This document shows positions 22,032 to 27,848 of a DNA stretch of 31,483 bases, one piece after another; position 1 is the first letter of the stretch; each line of letters begins with the position of its first letter. The stretch is from a virus: positions 1-31,483 of IMG/VR virus record IMGVR_UViG_3300031963_008359; one strand, written 5' to 3'. The notes beneath the pieces were generated by a model. It was not told the origin of the DNA and searched no databases. It worked only from the letters and a program-made list of their open reading frames with translations. A program made the translations under genes and the position numbers.

Positions 22032-23039
22032 CTACTTGATTTGATTCCAAACTCTCAATCTAATTTGATTTGTTAGATCATTTGGCAAAGGCACATAGTC
22101 TAATTCTAATGCACTCTGCTTGCCATTTCTAAAAGCCCAATCAAAAAACTTCAAGGCTTCTTGACTTTGTTTTTGATCTTTGGGATCTCGGTACATAAGA
22201 AAAAAGCTGGCTGTTGACACTGGCCATACTGCATCTCCACGCTGGTCAACAATGCTCAACCCCATGCCCGGTACTGAGAACCAATCAGCACCTGAGGCCG
22301 CGGCTGCAAATGTTAGATCATCTGGATGCACCCACTTACCTGATTTGTTCTGCATCTGTAGGTATGTGAGTTTGTTTTTCTTAACATAGGCATACTCCAC
22401 ATAACCGATTGAACCTTTGACACGGGCCACGTTGGCGGCTACACCTTCATTGCCTTTACCACCTATTGCTGTAGCTGGAGGCCATTTAACAGCAGGACCA
22501 CGACCTACTCGGTCTGCCCACTCTTTTGATACAGTGGCAAGATAGTCTGTCCAGTTGAATGTTGTGCCCGATCCGTCTGCACGGTGGACCACAGTGATTG
22601 GTTGATCCGGTAAACGCTTGCCTGGATTTAGTGCTGTTAACTTAGGATCATTCCATTTGTTGATTGTGCCCATAAACACTTCTGCCATTACAGGGCCAGT
22701 GATTCTTAGTTCGCCAGGCGCAAACCCATCTAAGTTAACGATAGGAACTGTCCCACCAATGATAGCTGGGAATTGTACAAGACCTTCCCGCTCAAGTTCG
22801 TCACCTTTCATAGGAGCATCGGTAGCTCCAAATATCACTGTCTTGGCTTTAATTTGACGTATGCCACCCGAGCTACCAATACTTTGATAATTGAGACCAA
22901 CTCCTGTGGCTTTTTTATAATCTTCTGCCCATTTGGCATAAATTGGGTAGGGAAATGTAGCCCCTGCTCCGGTAAGTTCAGTTGCCTGTACCGTAACGGC
23001 AAAAATTGATACCGCCAATAGTGCTAATAATTTTTTCAC
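22032..23039 (-). CDS. pstS: periplasmic phosphate-binding protein PstS
   Basis: This 335-aa leftward gene starts at GTG with AAGGAG just upstream. A signal peptide is clear (MKKLLALLAVSIFAVTVQA, cleavage after ...VQA). The mature protein begins TELTGAGATFPYPIYAKWAE and has NYQSIGSSGGIRQIKAKTVIFGATDAPM (phosphate loops) and HRADGSGTTFNWTDYL, all typical of PstS; GGKGNEGVAANV is also conserved. It binds phosphate in the host periplasm for the PstCAB transporter. Cyanophages are well known to carry pstS; here the protein looks beta/gammaproteobacterial. A Pho-box-like operator lies upstream, so it could be controlled by host PhoB. Confidence 0.92.
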   Translation of the reverse strand: MKKLLALLAVSIFAVTVQATELTGAGATFPYPIYAKWAEDYKKATGVGLNYQSIGSSGGIRQIKAKTVIFGATDAPMKGDELEREGLVQFPAIIGGTVPIVNLDGFAPGELRITGPVMAEVFMGTINKWNDPKLTALNPGKRLPDQPITVVHRADGSGTTFNWTDYLATVSKEWADRVGRGPAVKWPPATAIGGKGNEGVAANVARVKGSIGYVEYAYVKKNKLTYLQMQNKSGKWVHPDDLTFAAAASGADWFSVPGMGLSIVDQRGDAVWPVSTASFFLMYRDPKDQKQSQEALKFFDWAFRNGKQSALELDYVPLPNDLTNQIRLRVWNQIK

Positions 23040-23104
23040 TGCGATCTCCTTTTGGTTTGATTAGTGATTGTGCGAATTGCACAGTAATATTTAAAGCAAA
23101 ATCT

Positions 23105-23122
23105 GTTACAATTTTGTGACAC
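23105..23122 (-). promoter_or_regulatory. Pho-box-like operator of pstS
   Basis: On the minus strand GTGTCAC-AAAA-TTGTAAC is a 7-4-7 direct repeat with both TGT(C/A)A cores, matching the PhoB box (CTGTCAT-A(A/T)A(A/T)-CTGTCAT) in spacing and in most positions. It lies about 65 bases upstream of the pstS GTG, followed by a TAAATA -10-like element 11 bases downstream. PhoB control of a phage pstS has precedent in cyanophages. Confidence 0.6.
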
Positions 23123-23150
23123 CTTCAAGTGACTTCTGAACCTTTTTCTG

Positions 23151-23179
23151 TTGACACACAATTAAAGTCCATGTATAAT
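23151..23179 (+). promoter_or_regulatory. perfect sigma70 promoter (TTGACA-17-TATAAT) before tRNA(CAT)
   Basis: TTGACA at 23151-23156 and TATAAT at 23174-23179, with 17 bases between. It points right, 12 bases before the tRNA, and diverges from pstS. It may also read through the small genes at 23282-24608. Confidence 0.78.
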
Positions 23180-23190
23180 ACATTGTATTA

Positions 23191-23267
23191 GGGCCTATAG
23201 CTCAGTTGGTTAGAGCAGTGGACTCATAATCCATTGGTCCCAGGTTCAAGTCCTGGTGGGCCCACCA
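23191..23267 (+). tRNA. tRNA(CAT), tRNA-Met or lysidine-type tRNA-Ile2
   Basis: The 77-nt cloverleaf has acceptor GGGCCTA/TGGGCCC, encoded CCA, anticodon CAT in CTCATAA, and T arm CCAGG/CCTGG. CAT means Met, or Ile (AUA) if TilS makes lysidine. The CTCATAATCC...TTGGTCCC...TTCAAGTCC pattern is nearer to E. coli tRNA-Ile2 than to elongator tRNA-Met, but this is not certain. It stands apart from the main tRNA cluster and has its own strong promoter. Confidence 0.85.
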
Positions 23268-23281
23268 TACAAAGGAAACGC

Positions 23282-23548
23282 ATGACATTGCCAGACGAAA
23301 GATATCGAGCCATTGTGTATGCCAAGCAGTTCTGCGAAGATTTGCTGAATACTCAAAAAACTCCTCGTGTGCCCAAAGAGATTAGACGTCGAGCATTGAG
23401 TGTGCTACGCCACTTTCCTGACGATTATCATCTCAGTAGATTGGCTGAAGCATGTCCGGATGTCATTGAGCGCAGAGGAGATCCAATCGAACCCTTGTAT
23501 CGAATGATTCGAGACTACGAACAAACCAAGGAAAAAACCAATGTCTGA
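23282..23548 (+). CDS. BPSL0761-like small protein, 88 aa
   Basis: The start at ATG 23282 lies 14 bases after the tRNA (an in-frame start at 23234 would lie inside the tRNA). The protein begins MTLPDERYRAIVYAKQFCEDLL and has PRVPKEIRRRALSVLRHFPDDY, the layout of BPSL0761-family small proteins of bacteria and phages; the family function is unknown. An 8-base overlap links it to the next gene. It is probably expressed with the tRNA transcript. Confidence 0.65.
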   Translation: MTLPDERYRAIVYAKQFCEDLLNTQKTPRVPKEIRRRALSVLRHFPDDYHLSRLAEACPDVIERRGDPIEPLYRMIRDYEQTKEKTNV

Positions 23549-23849
23549 AAACAAAAAACTCAAGCTCTCGGCCAAAGCCAAAGTCAAGCCTGTAGCAGGC
23601 GAGCCGTTGAAAGTTGAGTTCGCACCTGGATGTTTTGATCACATTGATGTAGACAGTCAAGAAGAGCTAGATGCTATCATGTCTGAAATCACTGACATGT
23701 TTGCCAATATGACTCCTGAAGAACTCCGAGCCAACAGTAGACAGCTCACAGATGAAGATTTTGAGTCCATGGATCCTGAAGAACGTGCTATTCTTGAGCA
23801 AGCATTCAAGGATCACGACACAGAAATCAGAAAGAATCGTTTACAATGA
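23541..23849 (+). CDS. conserved phage protein, 102 aa, acidic
   Basis: The protein has VEFAPGCFDHIDVDSQEELDAIMSEITDMF as its conserved core (FxPGCFD.F.GTqEELd....), followed by acidic Asp/Glu helices. I recognise the FAPGCFD..QEELD block from environmental phages. The function is unknown. It overlaps both neighbours. Confidence 0.7.
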   Translation: MSENKKLKLSAKAKVKPVAGEPLKVEFAPGCFDHIDVDSQEELDAIMSEITDMFANMTPEELRANSRQLTDEDFESMDPEERAILEQAFKDHDTEIRKNRLQ

Positions 23850-24112
23850 GTAGACTTGCTTACTGGGGTCGACCCTGGGTGGTGTTTGATGCTACCAACA
23901 AACAGCATCGACGTTGGTTTGCCGAGTTCCAAAAATATCACACCTGGGGGCATTGTCCAGTGCGTTTTGTTGTAGACGAACAAGGTGAGCTTCTGTCATC
24001 GATCCAACAGCAACTGATAGAATATTATGTCTCAAAAGAGTTTAAAGAACGCAATGAATCAAAAGAAATCCGCCCTCAGCGCAAGCCCAGAAAGAAACAC
24101 GTTCCAGCGTGA
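23846..24112 (+). CDS. conserved phage protein, 88 aa
   Basis: The protein begins MSRLAYWGRPWVVFDATNKQHRRWFAEFQKYHTWGHCPVRF and ends in a basic tail (KEIRPQRKPRKKHVPA). The middle block (WVVFD...kqHR.wf..F....sWg.CPvrF) occurs in many phage proteins without a known role. It overlaps the upstream gene by ATGA and the downstream one by up to 86 bases. Confidence 0.65.
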   Translation: MSRLAYWGRPWVVFDATNKQHRRWFAEFQKYHTWGHCPVRFVVDEQGELLSSIQQQLIEYYVSKEFKERNESKEIRPQRKPRKKHVPA

Positions 24113-24608
24113 TTCCTATATCAAGCGCAAACTTGAAGAAGGCTGTAGCCTAGACGACCCAGCCGTGCAGGCCATGATCCATTGGTATGATTCCTGGACT
24201 GAAGAATCTCAAAAGCAAGAAGTTGATCCTGAGTGGCAGAAAAACAATCTTGAATACGATTTAAGAAGCACTGATTGGATGGTAGAGAAAGTTCGTACCA
24301 ACGAGGTTTATGCTCAAAATCTCTATGCGGCCTTGTGTAACAATGATTTCCAACGTCAAGATGTGTGGCCTGTACTCAAAGATCAAAAGTACACTTGCTC
24401 GTGGCGTTATGCCGGAGGTATCATTGCTGACATGCGTGGCGAAGGCGACTACATTGATTGGTACTGTAGCGGCATTCGCGGAGGTATGAGTTATGATGAA
24501 GCGTTACCTGCGGAGTTGGTGTCCGAAGGCACAGTAACCAACGAGGTGCAAGCAGATTTACAACGATTGGGTTGGGCAGTGGTCACTGATCCTGATGAGT
24601 CTCATTGA
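24027..24608 (+). CDS. uncharacterised phage protein, 193 aa
   Basis: The 24027 start overlaps the preceding gene by 86 bases; ATG 24054 (184 aa) is a realistic alternative. Blocks are DPAVQAMIHWYDSWTEES, STDWMVEKVRTNEVYAQNLYAALCNNDFQR, SCSW-type DYIDWYCSGIRGGM and LVSEGTVTNEVQADLQRLGWAVV. The last block (v.EG.vT.Ei...L..LGW) is widespread in phages. No function is assigned. An AT-rich gap of 136 bases follows. Confidence 0.65.
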   Translation: MSQKSLKNAMNQKKSALSASPERNTFQRDSYIKRKLEEGCSLDDPAVQAMIHWYDSWTEESQKQEVDPEWQKNNLEYDLRSTDWMVEKVRTNEVYAQNLYAALCNNDFQRQDVWPVLKDQKYTCSWRYAGGIIADMRGEGDYIDWYCSGIRGGMSYDEALPAELVSEGTVTNEVQADLQRLGWAVVTDPDESH

Positions 24609-24660
24609 TTTTTTCTATAATCAATATTAAAAAATATTCTAGAAAAATCTATTAAATTGC

Positions 24661-24689
24661 TTGATTTCATTGATATATACTATTACAAT
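24661..24689 (+). promoter_or_regulatory. sigma70-like promoter (TTGATT-17-TACAAT) of the ahpC operon
   Basis: TTGATT at 24661-24666 and TACAAT at 24684-24689 have 17 bases between. The 24609-24744 gap holds no gene and is very AT-rich. It gives the ahpC operon its own transcript. Confidence 0.6.
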
Positions 24690-24744
24690 AAAGCATCAGT
24701 AGAAACACTGAGAGCTGTCAGATTTTTAACACTAAGGAAAACAT

Positions 24745-25284
24745 ATGAAAACAGTAGGAGATAAATTAGAAGCGTTTGCATTGACCGGAGTACGTCCTGG
24801 ACAACCAAAAGATGCATTTTTTGACATCACTGAGAAGTCATACGAAGGCAAGTGGAAAGTAATCGTTTACTATCCAAAAGACTTTACATTTGTATGCCCA
24901 ACAGAAATCGTAGCATACGACAAGTTGGCAAAAGATTTTGATGACCGTGATGCCATCTTGCTCACAGGTTCAACAGACAATGAGTTCTGCAAAGTCAGCT
25001 GGCAACAAGCACACCCAGATCTACAAAAGATCACACACTATCAGTTTGCTGATACACAGCGTGGTGAGTTGAGCTTGATCAATCAGCTGGGCGTGTTCTA
25101 TGCTCCAGCAGGTGCCGCACTCCGTGCCACATTTATTGTTGACCCAGACAACGTTATCCAACACGTTACGGTGAACAACTTGAACGTTGGACGTAGCCCA
25201 GAAGAAACTCTGCGTGTATTGGATGCGTTGCAAACTGGTGAGCTGTGTGCTTGCAATCGCTCAGTGGGCGGCGAAACACTGTAA
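24745..25284 (+). CDS. ahpC: AhpC-type 2-Cys peroxiredoxin, Mycobacterium-like
   Basis: This 179-aa peroxiredoxin has the peroxidatic Cys51 in YPKDFTFVCPTEIVAYD. The C-terminus carries GELCACN (Cys168 and Cys170). Mycobacterium tuberculosis AhpC likewise has three active cysteines, two in a C-terminal CAC pattern, and is reduced by AhpD rather than by AhpF. An AhpD gene does lie in this operon. Reaction: reduction of H2O2 and organic peroxides to water or alcohol. AAGGA precedes the ATG. The stop overlaps the DUF2061 gene (TAATG). A phage peroxiredoxin is uncommon and would protect the infected cell from oxidative burst. Confidence 0.9.
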   Translation: MKTVGDKLEAFALTGVRPGQPKDAFFDITEKSYEGKWKVIVYYPKDFTFVCPTEIVAYDKLAKDFDDRDAILLTGSTDNEFCKVSWQQAHPDLQKITHYQFADTQRGELSLINQLGVFYAPAGAALRATFIVDPDNVIQHVTVNNLNVGRSPEETLRVLDALQTGELCACNRSVGGETL

Positions 25285-25484
25285 TGGAAACTAGAACAAG
25301 AACTCTTGTTAAAACTTTGATCTATAGATGCTGGGTTGTACTCAGTACCTATGTGATGCTGTTGATCACTGGCCAGAGTTTTTCAGAGGCTCTTGTTCCT
25401 ACTATCATTATTAACTGTGTTTGGATGACATCGTATTATTTGTATGATAGACTCTGGGCACATATTGAATGGGGAAGAAAATGA
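25284..25484 (+). CDS. DUF2061 membrane protein, 66 aa
   Basis: Start at 25284 (TAATG overlap with ahpC). The protein begins METRTRTLVKTLIYRCWVVLSTYVMLLITG and ends YYLYDRLWAHIEWGRK. The block ESRtRtLvKalt.R..at..T and yYlhErlW..i.WG is DUF2061 (PF09834), a bacterial family with two predicted membrane helices and unknown function. In bacteria it can neighbour sulfate-assimilation genes. Its place between ahpC and ahpD suggests a link to redox or membrane stress. Confidence 0.78.
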   Translation: METRTRTLVKTLIYRCWVVLSTYVMLLITGQSFSEALVPTIIINCVWMTSYYLYDRLWAHIEWGRK

Positions 25485-25552
25485 ACTTTAATGAATATTT
25501 TTATTGGTTAAAACAATATCATTGCCCTACTTGTAAAGGAACACAAAAATGA
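25481..25552 (+). CDS. 23-aa peptide with CPTC motif
   Basis: A short reading frame MNFNEYFYWLKQYHCPTCKG... overlaps the DUF2061 stop (ATGA at 25481) and the ahpD start (ATGA at 25549-25552). It is coupled on both sides, so it fits the way this operon is built. HCPTC is a single CxxC, which would suit a metal or thiol-redox role. It may also be only a translational coupling device. The peptide is too short for ordinary gene finders; evidence is context only. Confidence 0.4.
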   Translation: MNFNEYFYWLKQYHCPTCKGTQK

Positions 25553-26061
25553 GTTGGGTAGATCAAATAAAGGAGGCATTGCCAGAATATGCAAAAGACA
25601 CACGTCTCAATCTTGACAGCGTTGTCAATCGTAGTACTCTTGATCTTGTTGAAGCCAATGGCTGTGCTCTCGCAGCCGCTATGGCAACAGGCAATGGAAA
25701 ACTCGTTACATTTATACAGTCAGGCCTGGAAGATGCCACAGAAAGAGATGCGGCGTTGACAGCCGCTAGTTTGATGGCCATGAACAATGTATGGTATCCC
25801 TACGTTGAAATGGCCGAAGACGAGCGACTCACTGGTTTGCCAGCGCAACTACGCATGAATGCTATTAGCTCCCATGGTGGGACGACCAAGGCTCGATTTG
25901 AGAGCTACAGTCTAGCCGCCAGTATCGTTGGCAAGTGCCACTTCTGCGTAAAAGCACACTACGAAACACTCAAGAAGGAAGGCTACTCAGTAGAACAACT
26001 TCGTGACATTGGACGTATTGCCGCTGTGATCACCAGTGTAGCAAGGGTGTTAAATAGTTGA
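25549..26061 (+). CDS. ahpD: AhpD-like alkylhydroperoxidase (carboxymuconolactone decarboxylase fold)
   Basis: This 170-aa protein is AhpD. The catalytic block is RFESYSLAASIVGKCHFCVKAHYETL: Glu118, Cys130, Cys133 and His137, with the same numbering as M. tuberculosis AhpD. The Mtb His132 is Phe132 here, with His at 131 instead. KTVFESAL-type helices surround it. AhpD uses its CxxC to reduce AhpC, itself recycled by lipoamide or thioredoxin-like donors. The pairing with a CAC-type AhpC supports a working system. The start overlaps the 23-aa peptide (ATGA). Confidence 0.85.
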   Translation: MSWVDQIKEALPEYAKDTRLNLDSVVNRSTLDLVEANGCALAAAMATGNGKLVTFIQSGLEDATERDAALTAASLMAMNNVWYPYVEMAEDERLTGLPAQLRMNAISSHGGTTKARFESYSLAASIVGKCHFCVKAHYETLKKEGYSVEQLRDIGRIAAVITSVARVLNS

Positions 26062-26092
26062 GTAAATCAGTCAACTTTTGGCAAACCAGGGG

Positions 26093-26121
26093 TTGACAAG
26101 GAATAAATAAACGCATACAAT
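26093..26121 (+). promoter_or_regulatory. sigma70 promoter (TTGACA-17-TACAAT) of the leader element
   Basis: TTGACA at 26093-26098, 17-base spacer, TACAAT at 26116-26121. The spacer contains AATAAATA (26102-26109), a late-promoter-like octamer, so early and late use is possible. Transcription would start at about 26128. Confidence 0.7.
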
Positions 26122-26128
26122 AGATACT

Positions 26129-26245
26129 ATGATGAACACTTTAAGATCCTATTCGATATCATTTAAACAGATGGAGCCAACAAGTCTCTTGTGGCACCCC
26201 ACCTGCCTACGTAATGATGCGATCGGGGTCGGGGGTTCTGAGTAG
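26129..26245 (+). CDS. possible 38-codon leader peptide of an attenuator
   Basis: ATG 26129 opens a frame ending at TAG 26243-26245. It is one base after the expected transcription start, so it would be leaderless. The stop lies in the 5' arm of a 16-base-pair hairpin (26232-26247). A ribosome stopping there would open that hairpin. The peptide has no recognised function and its codons (MMNTLRSYSISFKQ...) show no run of one amino acid. Confidence 0.3.
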   Translation: MMNTLRSYSISFKQMEPTSLLWHPTCLRNDAIGVGGSE

Positions 26246-26279
26246 AAGTCAGACAGTAACTTATTCTACACAGAGCCCC
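26232..26279 (+). promoter_or_regulatory. long anti-terminator-like hairpin
   Basis: 26232-26247 pairs with 26264-26279 in 15 of 16 positions (GGGGTTCTG...AGTAGAA with TTCTAC...CAGAGCCCC), loop of 16. Bases 26276-26279 (CCCC) are also used by the terminator stem, so the two structures exclude each other. Confidence 0.55.
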
Positions 26280-26310
26280 GGAACTAAACACTCCGGGGTT
26301 TCTGTTTTAT
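26276..26310 (+). terminator. Rho-independent terminator, attenuator-type
   Basis: CCCCGGA (26276-26282) and TCCGGGG (26292-26298) form a 7-bp GC-rich stem with a 9-base loop, followed by TTTCTGTTTT. It is upstream of the 59-aa gene and overlaps the preceding hairpin. Confidence 0.7.
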
Positions 26311-26329
26311 ACAAAAGGAAAAATAGAAG

Positions 26330-26509
26330 TTGACAGAAAAAATTGATTACAGTAAAATTGCCGATCGTATTGTCGAACAAGCATTTGAGCATAGTGAGTT
26401 TGTCCTAGATGAACACAGTATGCAACGATTACTTCAAGGCAAGATAGATCGAGCTCGAAAAGAAATCGATGCCAGGGCTACATGCCCAGTCTGGCACACC
26501 GATCGATAA
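26330..26509 (+). CDS. 59-aa protein, TTG start, downstream of attenuator
   Basis: Too short for routine calling. TTG 26330 has AGGAA 9 bases upstream and opens TEKIDYSKIADRIVEQAFEHSEF with VLDEHSMQRLLQGKIDRARKE. The pattern (dY.kiAdriie.Af....FV.DehsM..LL..ki..ARKe) looks familiar from small phage proteins of unknown function. The stop is at 26507-26509. It is the gene that the hairpins upstream would control. Confidence 0.6.
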   Translation: MTEKIDYSKIADRIVEQAFEHSEFVLDEHSMQRLLQGKIDRARKEIDARATCPVWHTDR

Positions 26510-26615
26510 TCGAGCAAAGTGTTGATAGGAAACGAGGTCCTGTGCTACACTATAAACAAGCACAAACGGGCGGCCTAGGCGATGGAATCTCTCTTGTGAG
26601 ACTAAAAACCCTAGC

Positions 26616-26677
26616 GTAATAAAGCACACTGCCGAACATTCAAATTGCGCAAGCAGATGAGTAGTGTGCTTTATTAC
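26616..26677. repeat. perfect 15-bp inverted repeat
   Basis: GTAATAAAGCACACT (26616-26630) and AGTGTGCTTTATTAC (26663-26677) are exact reverse complements around a 32-base centre. The region 26510-26811 holds no gene; this and the related block at 26757-26785 are what it contains. Confidence 0.7.
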
Positions 26678-26792
26678 ACACATTGAGCTGACATGGGCTG
26701 AGATGCCGCAGACAGTGTGTTAAAAATATGGAGATGTGGCAGAGCAGTCAAGTCAATGAGTGGTGTGCTTTAATATGTTACACATATTTCCA
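26657..26792 (+). repeat. imperfect direct repeat about 98 bp apart
   Basis: GATGAGTAGTGTGCTTTATTACACACATT at 26657-26685 recurs as AATGAGTGGTGTGCTTTAATATGTTACACATATT at 26755-26788. The two copies differ by a small insertion and substitutions. This looks like duplicated sequence at the edge of the tRNA cluster. Both flank the tRNA relic at 26730. Confidence 0.45.
26730..26757 (+). pseudogene. 5'-half relic of a tRNA (tRNA-Cys-like)
   Basis: GTGGCAGAGCAGTCAAGTCAA resembles GTGGCAGAGAGGTCAAATGCAA of the intact tRNA-Cys at 27849-27926, but no anticodon arm or T arm follows. It marks past tRNA duplication or loss. Confidence 0.4.
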
Positions 26793-26798
26793 GCCGTC

Positions 26799-26806
26799 AG
26801 TAAATA
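26799..26806 (+). promoter_or_regulatory. late-promoter-like octamer AGTAAATA, 5 nt before ATG
   Basis: AGTAAATA ends 5 bases before the ATG at 26812; the gene has no ribosome site. Six of eight bases match T4 late TATAAATA. Confidence 0.4.
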
Positions 26807-26811
26807 CTAGC

Positions 26812-27405
26812 ATGGAAAATTTAAAGATCAAAAATACAGTAATTGAACAAATTTGTCAAAAATTTACAACTCTACAGTACAATGATGGTGAACCAAGCAA
26901 ACCAGTAAAATGGGAATCCAATGATGATTTTAGCACTGCGTTTGATCAAGCTACATCTAACCAGTCGTTAGAAGATATACTTCAGGGTCACCGATACATA
27001 AAAAAATCTTGTTATAAAATCTTTGGCGAAACCCCTGCTGGAACTTATTTTCTTGAACAACTTAAACCATTGATCAACTACGACAGTTATTATACTGCGG
27101 CGTATTGGCCTCAAGGGTTTGTTGGTTGGCACCTAGACAGCGACATAAAAGGATATTGTCTCTTGTGGACTTGGTCTGCTGAAGGATCTGGATTTTTCAA
27201 ATATAGAGATCCTATCACTAATAAAATTATCCAAATTGACGATGAGCCAGGATGGCACGTCAAGGCTATGCGTTTGGGCAATCAAGACAACGATCGTTTA
27301 TGGCACTGTGCCGGGGGCACAGGATCAAGATGGTCGTTTGTGTTAATGTATGATGATGATCATGTAGATCTTTATCAAAAAGCTAAGTTACTTATTTCAT
27401 TGTAA
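26812..27405 (+). CDS. 2-oxoglutarate/Fe(II)-dependent oxygenase-like protein
   Basis: The protein is 197 aa from ATG 26812. The iron site is visible as GWHLDSD (His107-x-Asp109) and RLWHCAGGTGSRWSF (His165) with Arg173 for 2-oxoglutarate; the strand between them is YRDPITNKIIQIDDEPGWHVKAMRLG. The HxD...H...R order and ~60-residue spacing match prolyl-4-hydroxylase-type dioxygenases. Phages carry many such enzymes of unknown substrate; protein, DNA base or lipid hydroxylation are all possible. It has no Shine-Dalgarno sequence and a late-promoter-like octamer 5 bases before its ATG. It is the first cargo gene of the tRNA cluster. Confidence 0.75.
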   Translation: MENLKIKNTVIEQICQKFTTLQYNDGEPSKPVKWESNDDFSTAFDQATSNQSLEDILQGHRYIKKSCYKIFGETPAGTYFLEQLKPLINYDSYYTAAYWPQGFVGWHLDSDIKGYCLLWTWSAEGSGFFKYRDPITNKIIQIDDEPGWHVKAMRLGNQDNDRLWHCAGGTGSRWSFVLMYDDDHVDLYQKAKLLISL

Positions 27406-27409
27406 TTCT

Positions 27410-27499
27410 GGGGAGTGTTCTCTACGGCGGACTGTAAATCCGTTGCCTTTAATATGTAGAGTGGCCGGCAATTAGGTTCAATTCCTTCACTCCCCACCA
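27410..27499 (+). tRNA. tRNA-Tyr(GTA), unusual architecture
   Basis: Acceptor GGGGAGT/ACTCCCC, encoded CCA, and anticodon GTA in CTGTAAA with stem GCGGA/TCCGT support tRNA-Tyr. The region between acceptor and anticodon stem is only 10 bases, so a normal D arm is missing. The variable region is long (about 28 bases), and CTCTAC (27420-27425) can pair with GTAGAG (27456-27461). The T stem has about 3 pairs. It could be functional, degenerate or rearranged. Confidence 0.6.
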
Positions 27500-27504
27500 A
27501 ACAA

Positions 27505-27579
27505 GGTCCCATAGTATAGCGGTAAGTATAGCGGCTTGTCACGCCGTCGGCAGGGGTTCGATTCCCCTTGGGACCGCCA
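27505..27579 (+). tRNA. tRNA-Asp(GTC)
   Basis: Acceptor GGTCCCA/TGGGACC, discriminator G, encoded CCA, anticodon GTC in the loop CTTGTCACG region, and T arm AGGGG/CCCCT. It lies 5 bases after the preceding tRNA. Confidence 0.9.
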
Positions 27580-27585
27580 AACAAT

Positions 27586-27660
27586 TCCAAGGTAGCACAG
27601 CGGTAGTGCAGAAGACTGTTAATCTTTTGGTCGCAGGTTCGATCCCTGCCCTTGGAGCCA
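27586..27660 (+). tRNA. tRNA-Asn(GTT)
   Basis: Acceptor TCCAAGG/CCTTGGA, discriminator G, encoded CCA, anticodon GTT in CTGTTAA, T arm GCAGG/CCTGC. Canonical 75-nt cloverleaf. Confidence 0.9.
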
Positions 27661-27667
27661 ATTTTAA

Positions 27668-27759
27668 GCCCCTATAGTTTAATGGTAAAACGGCGGATTT
27701 ATATCCCGTAAGCAACAGATAATTGGTTCATGTGGGTTCGACTCCCGCTGGGGGTACCA
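27668..27759 (+). tRNA. type II tRNA with unclear anticodon (TAT best, TTA possible)
   Basis: The acceptor GCCCCTA/TGGGGGT, the D arm GTTT/AAAC, the T arm GTGGG/CCCGC and encoded CCA are sound. The variable arm is long (22 bases), as in Leu, Ser and Tyr tRNAs. The anticodon arm reads GCGGATTTATATCCCGT. A 7-base loop TTTATAT with stem GCGGA/CCCGT (one A-C mismatch) gives TAT (Ile, AUA); a one-base shift gives TTA, which would read the stop codon UAA. The identity is therefore open. Confidence 0.75.
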
Positions 27760-27765
27760 TACAAT

Positions 27766-27842
27766 GGCTCGGTAGTTCAGTCTGGCAGAACGTTGGTCTC
27801 CAAAACCAGATGTCGGAGGTTCGAATCCTTCCCGGGTCGCCA
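27766..27842 (+). tRNA. tRNA-Trp(CCA)
   Basis: Acceptor GGCTCGG/CCGGGTC, discriminator G, encoded CCA, anticodon CCA in CTCCAAA with stem TGGTCTCCAAAACCA. T arm GGAGG/CCTTC has weak outer pairs. Confidence 0.85.
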
Positions 27843-27848
27843 AACAAT

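Noticed and set aside
22032-23039. Host chromosome contamination suggested by pstS, ahpC and ahpD
   Set aside because: They lie in one continuous run with ATGA-coupled phage-type small genes and tRNAs, and pstS is a known phage cargo gene.
26128-26310. 6S RNA or tmRNA in the leader region
   Set aside because: The 5' and 3' ends do not form a closing stem, there is no tRNA-like CCA end or central open bubble between long arms, and a terminator ends it. A conserved RNA family was not recognised.
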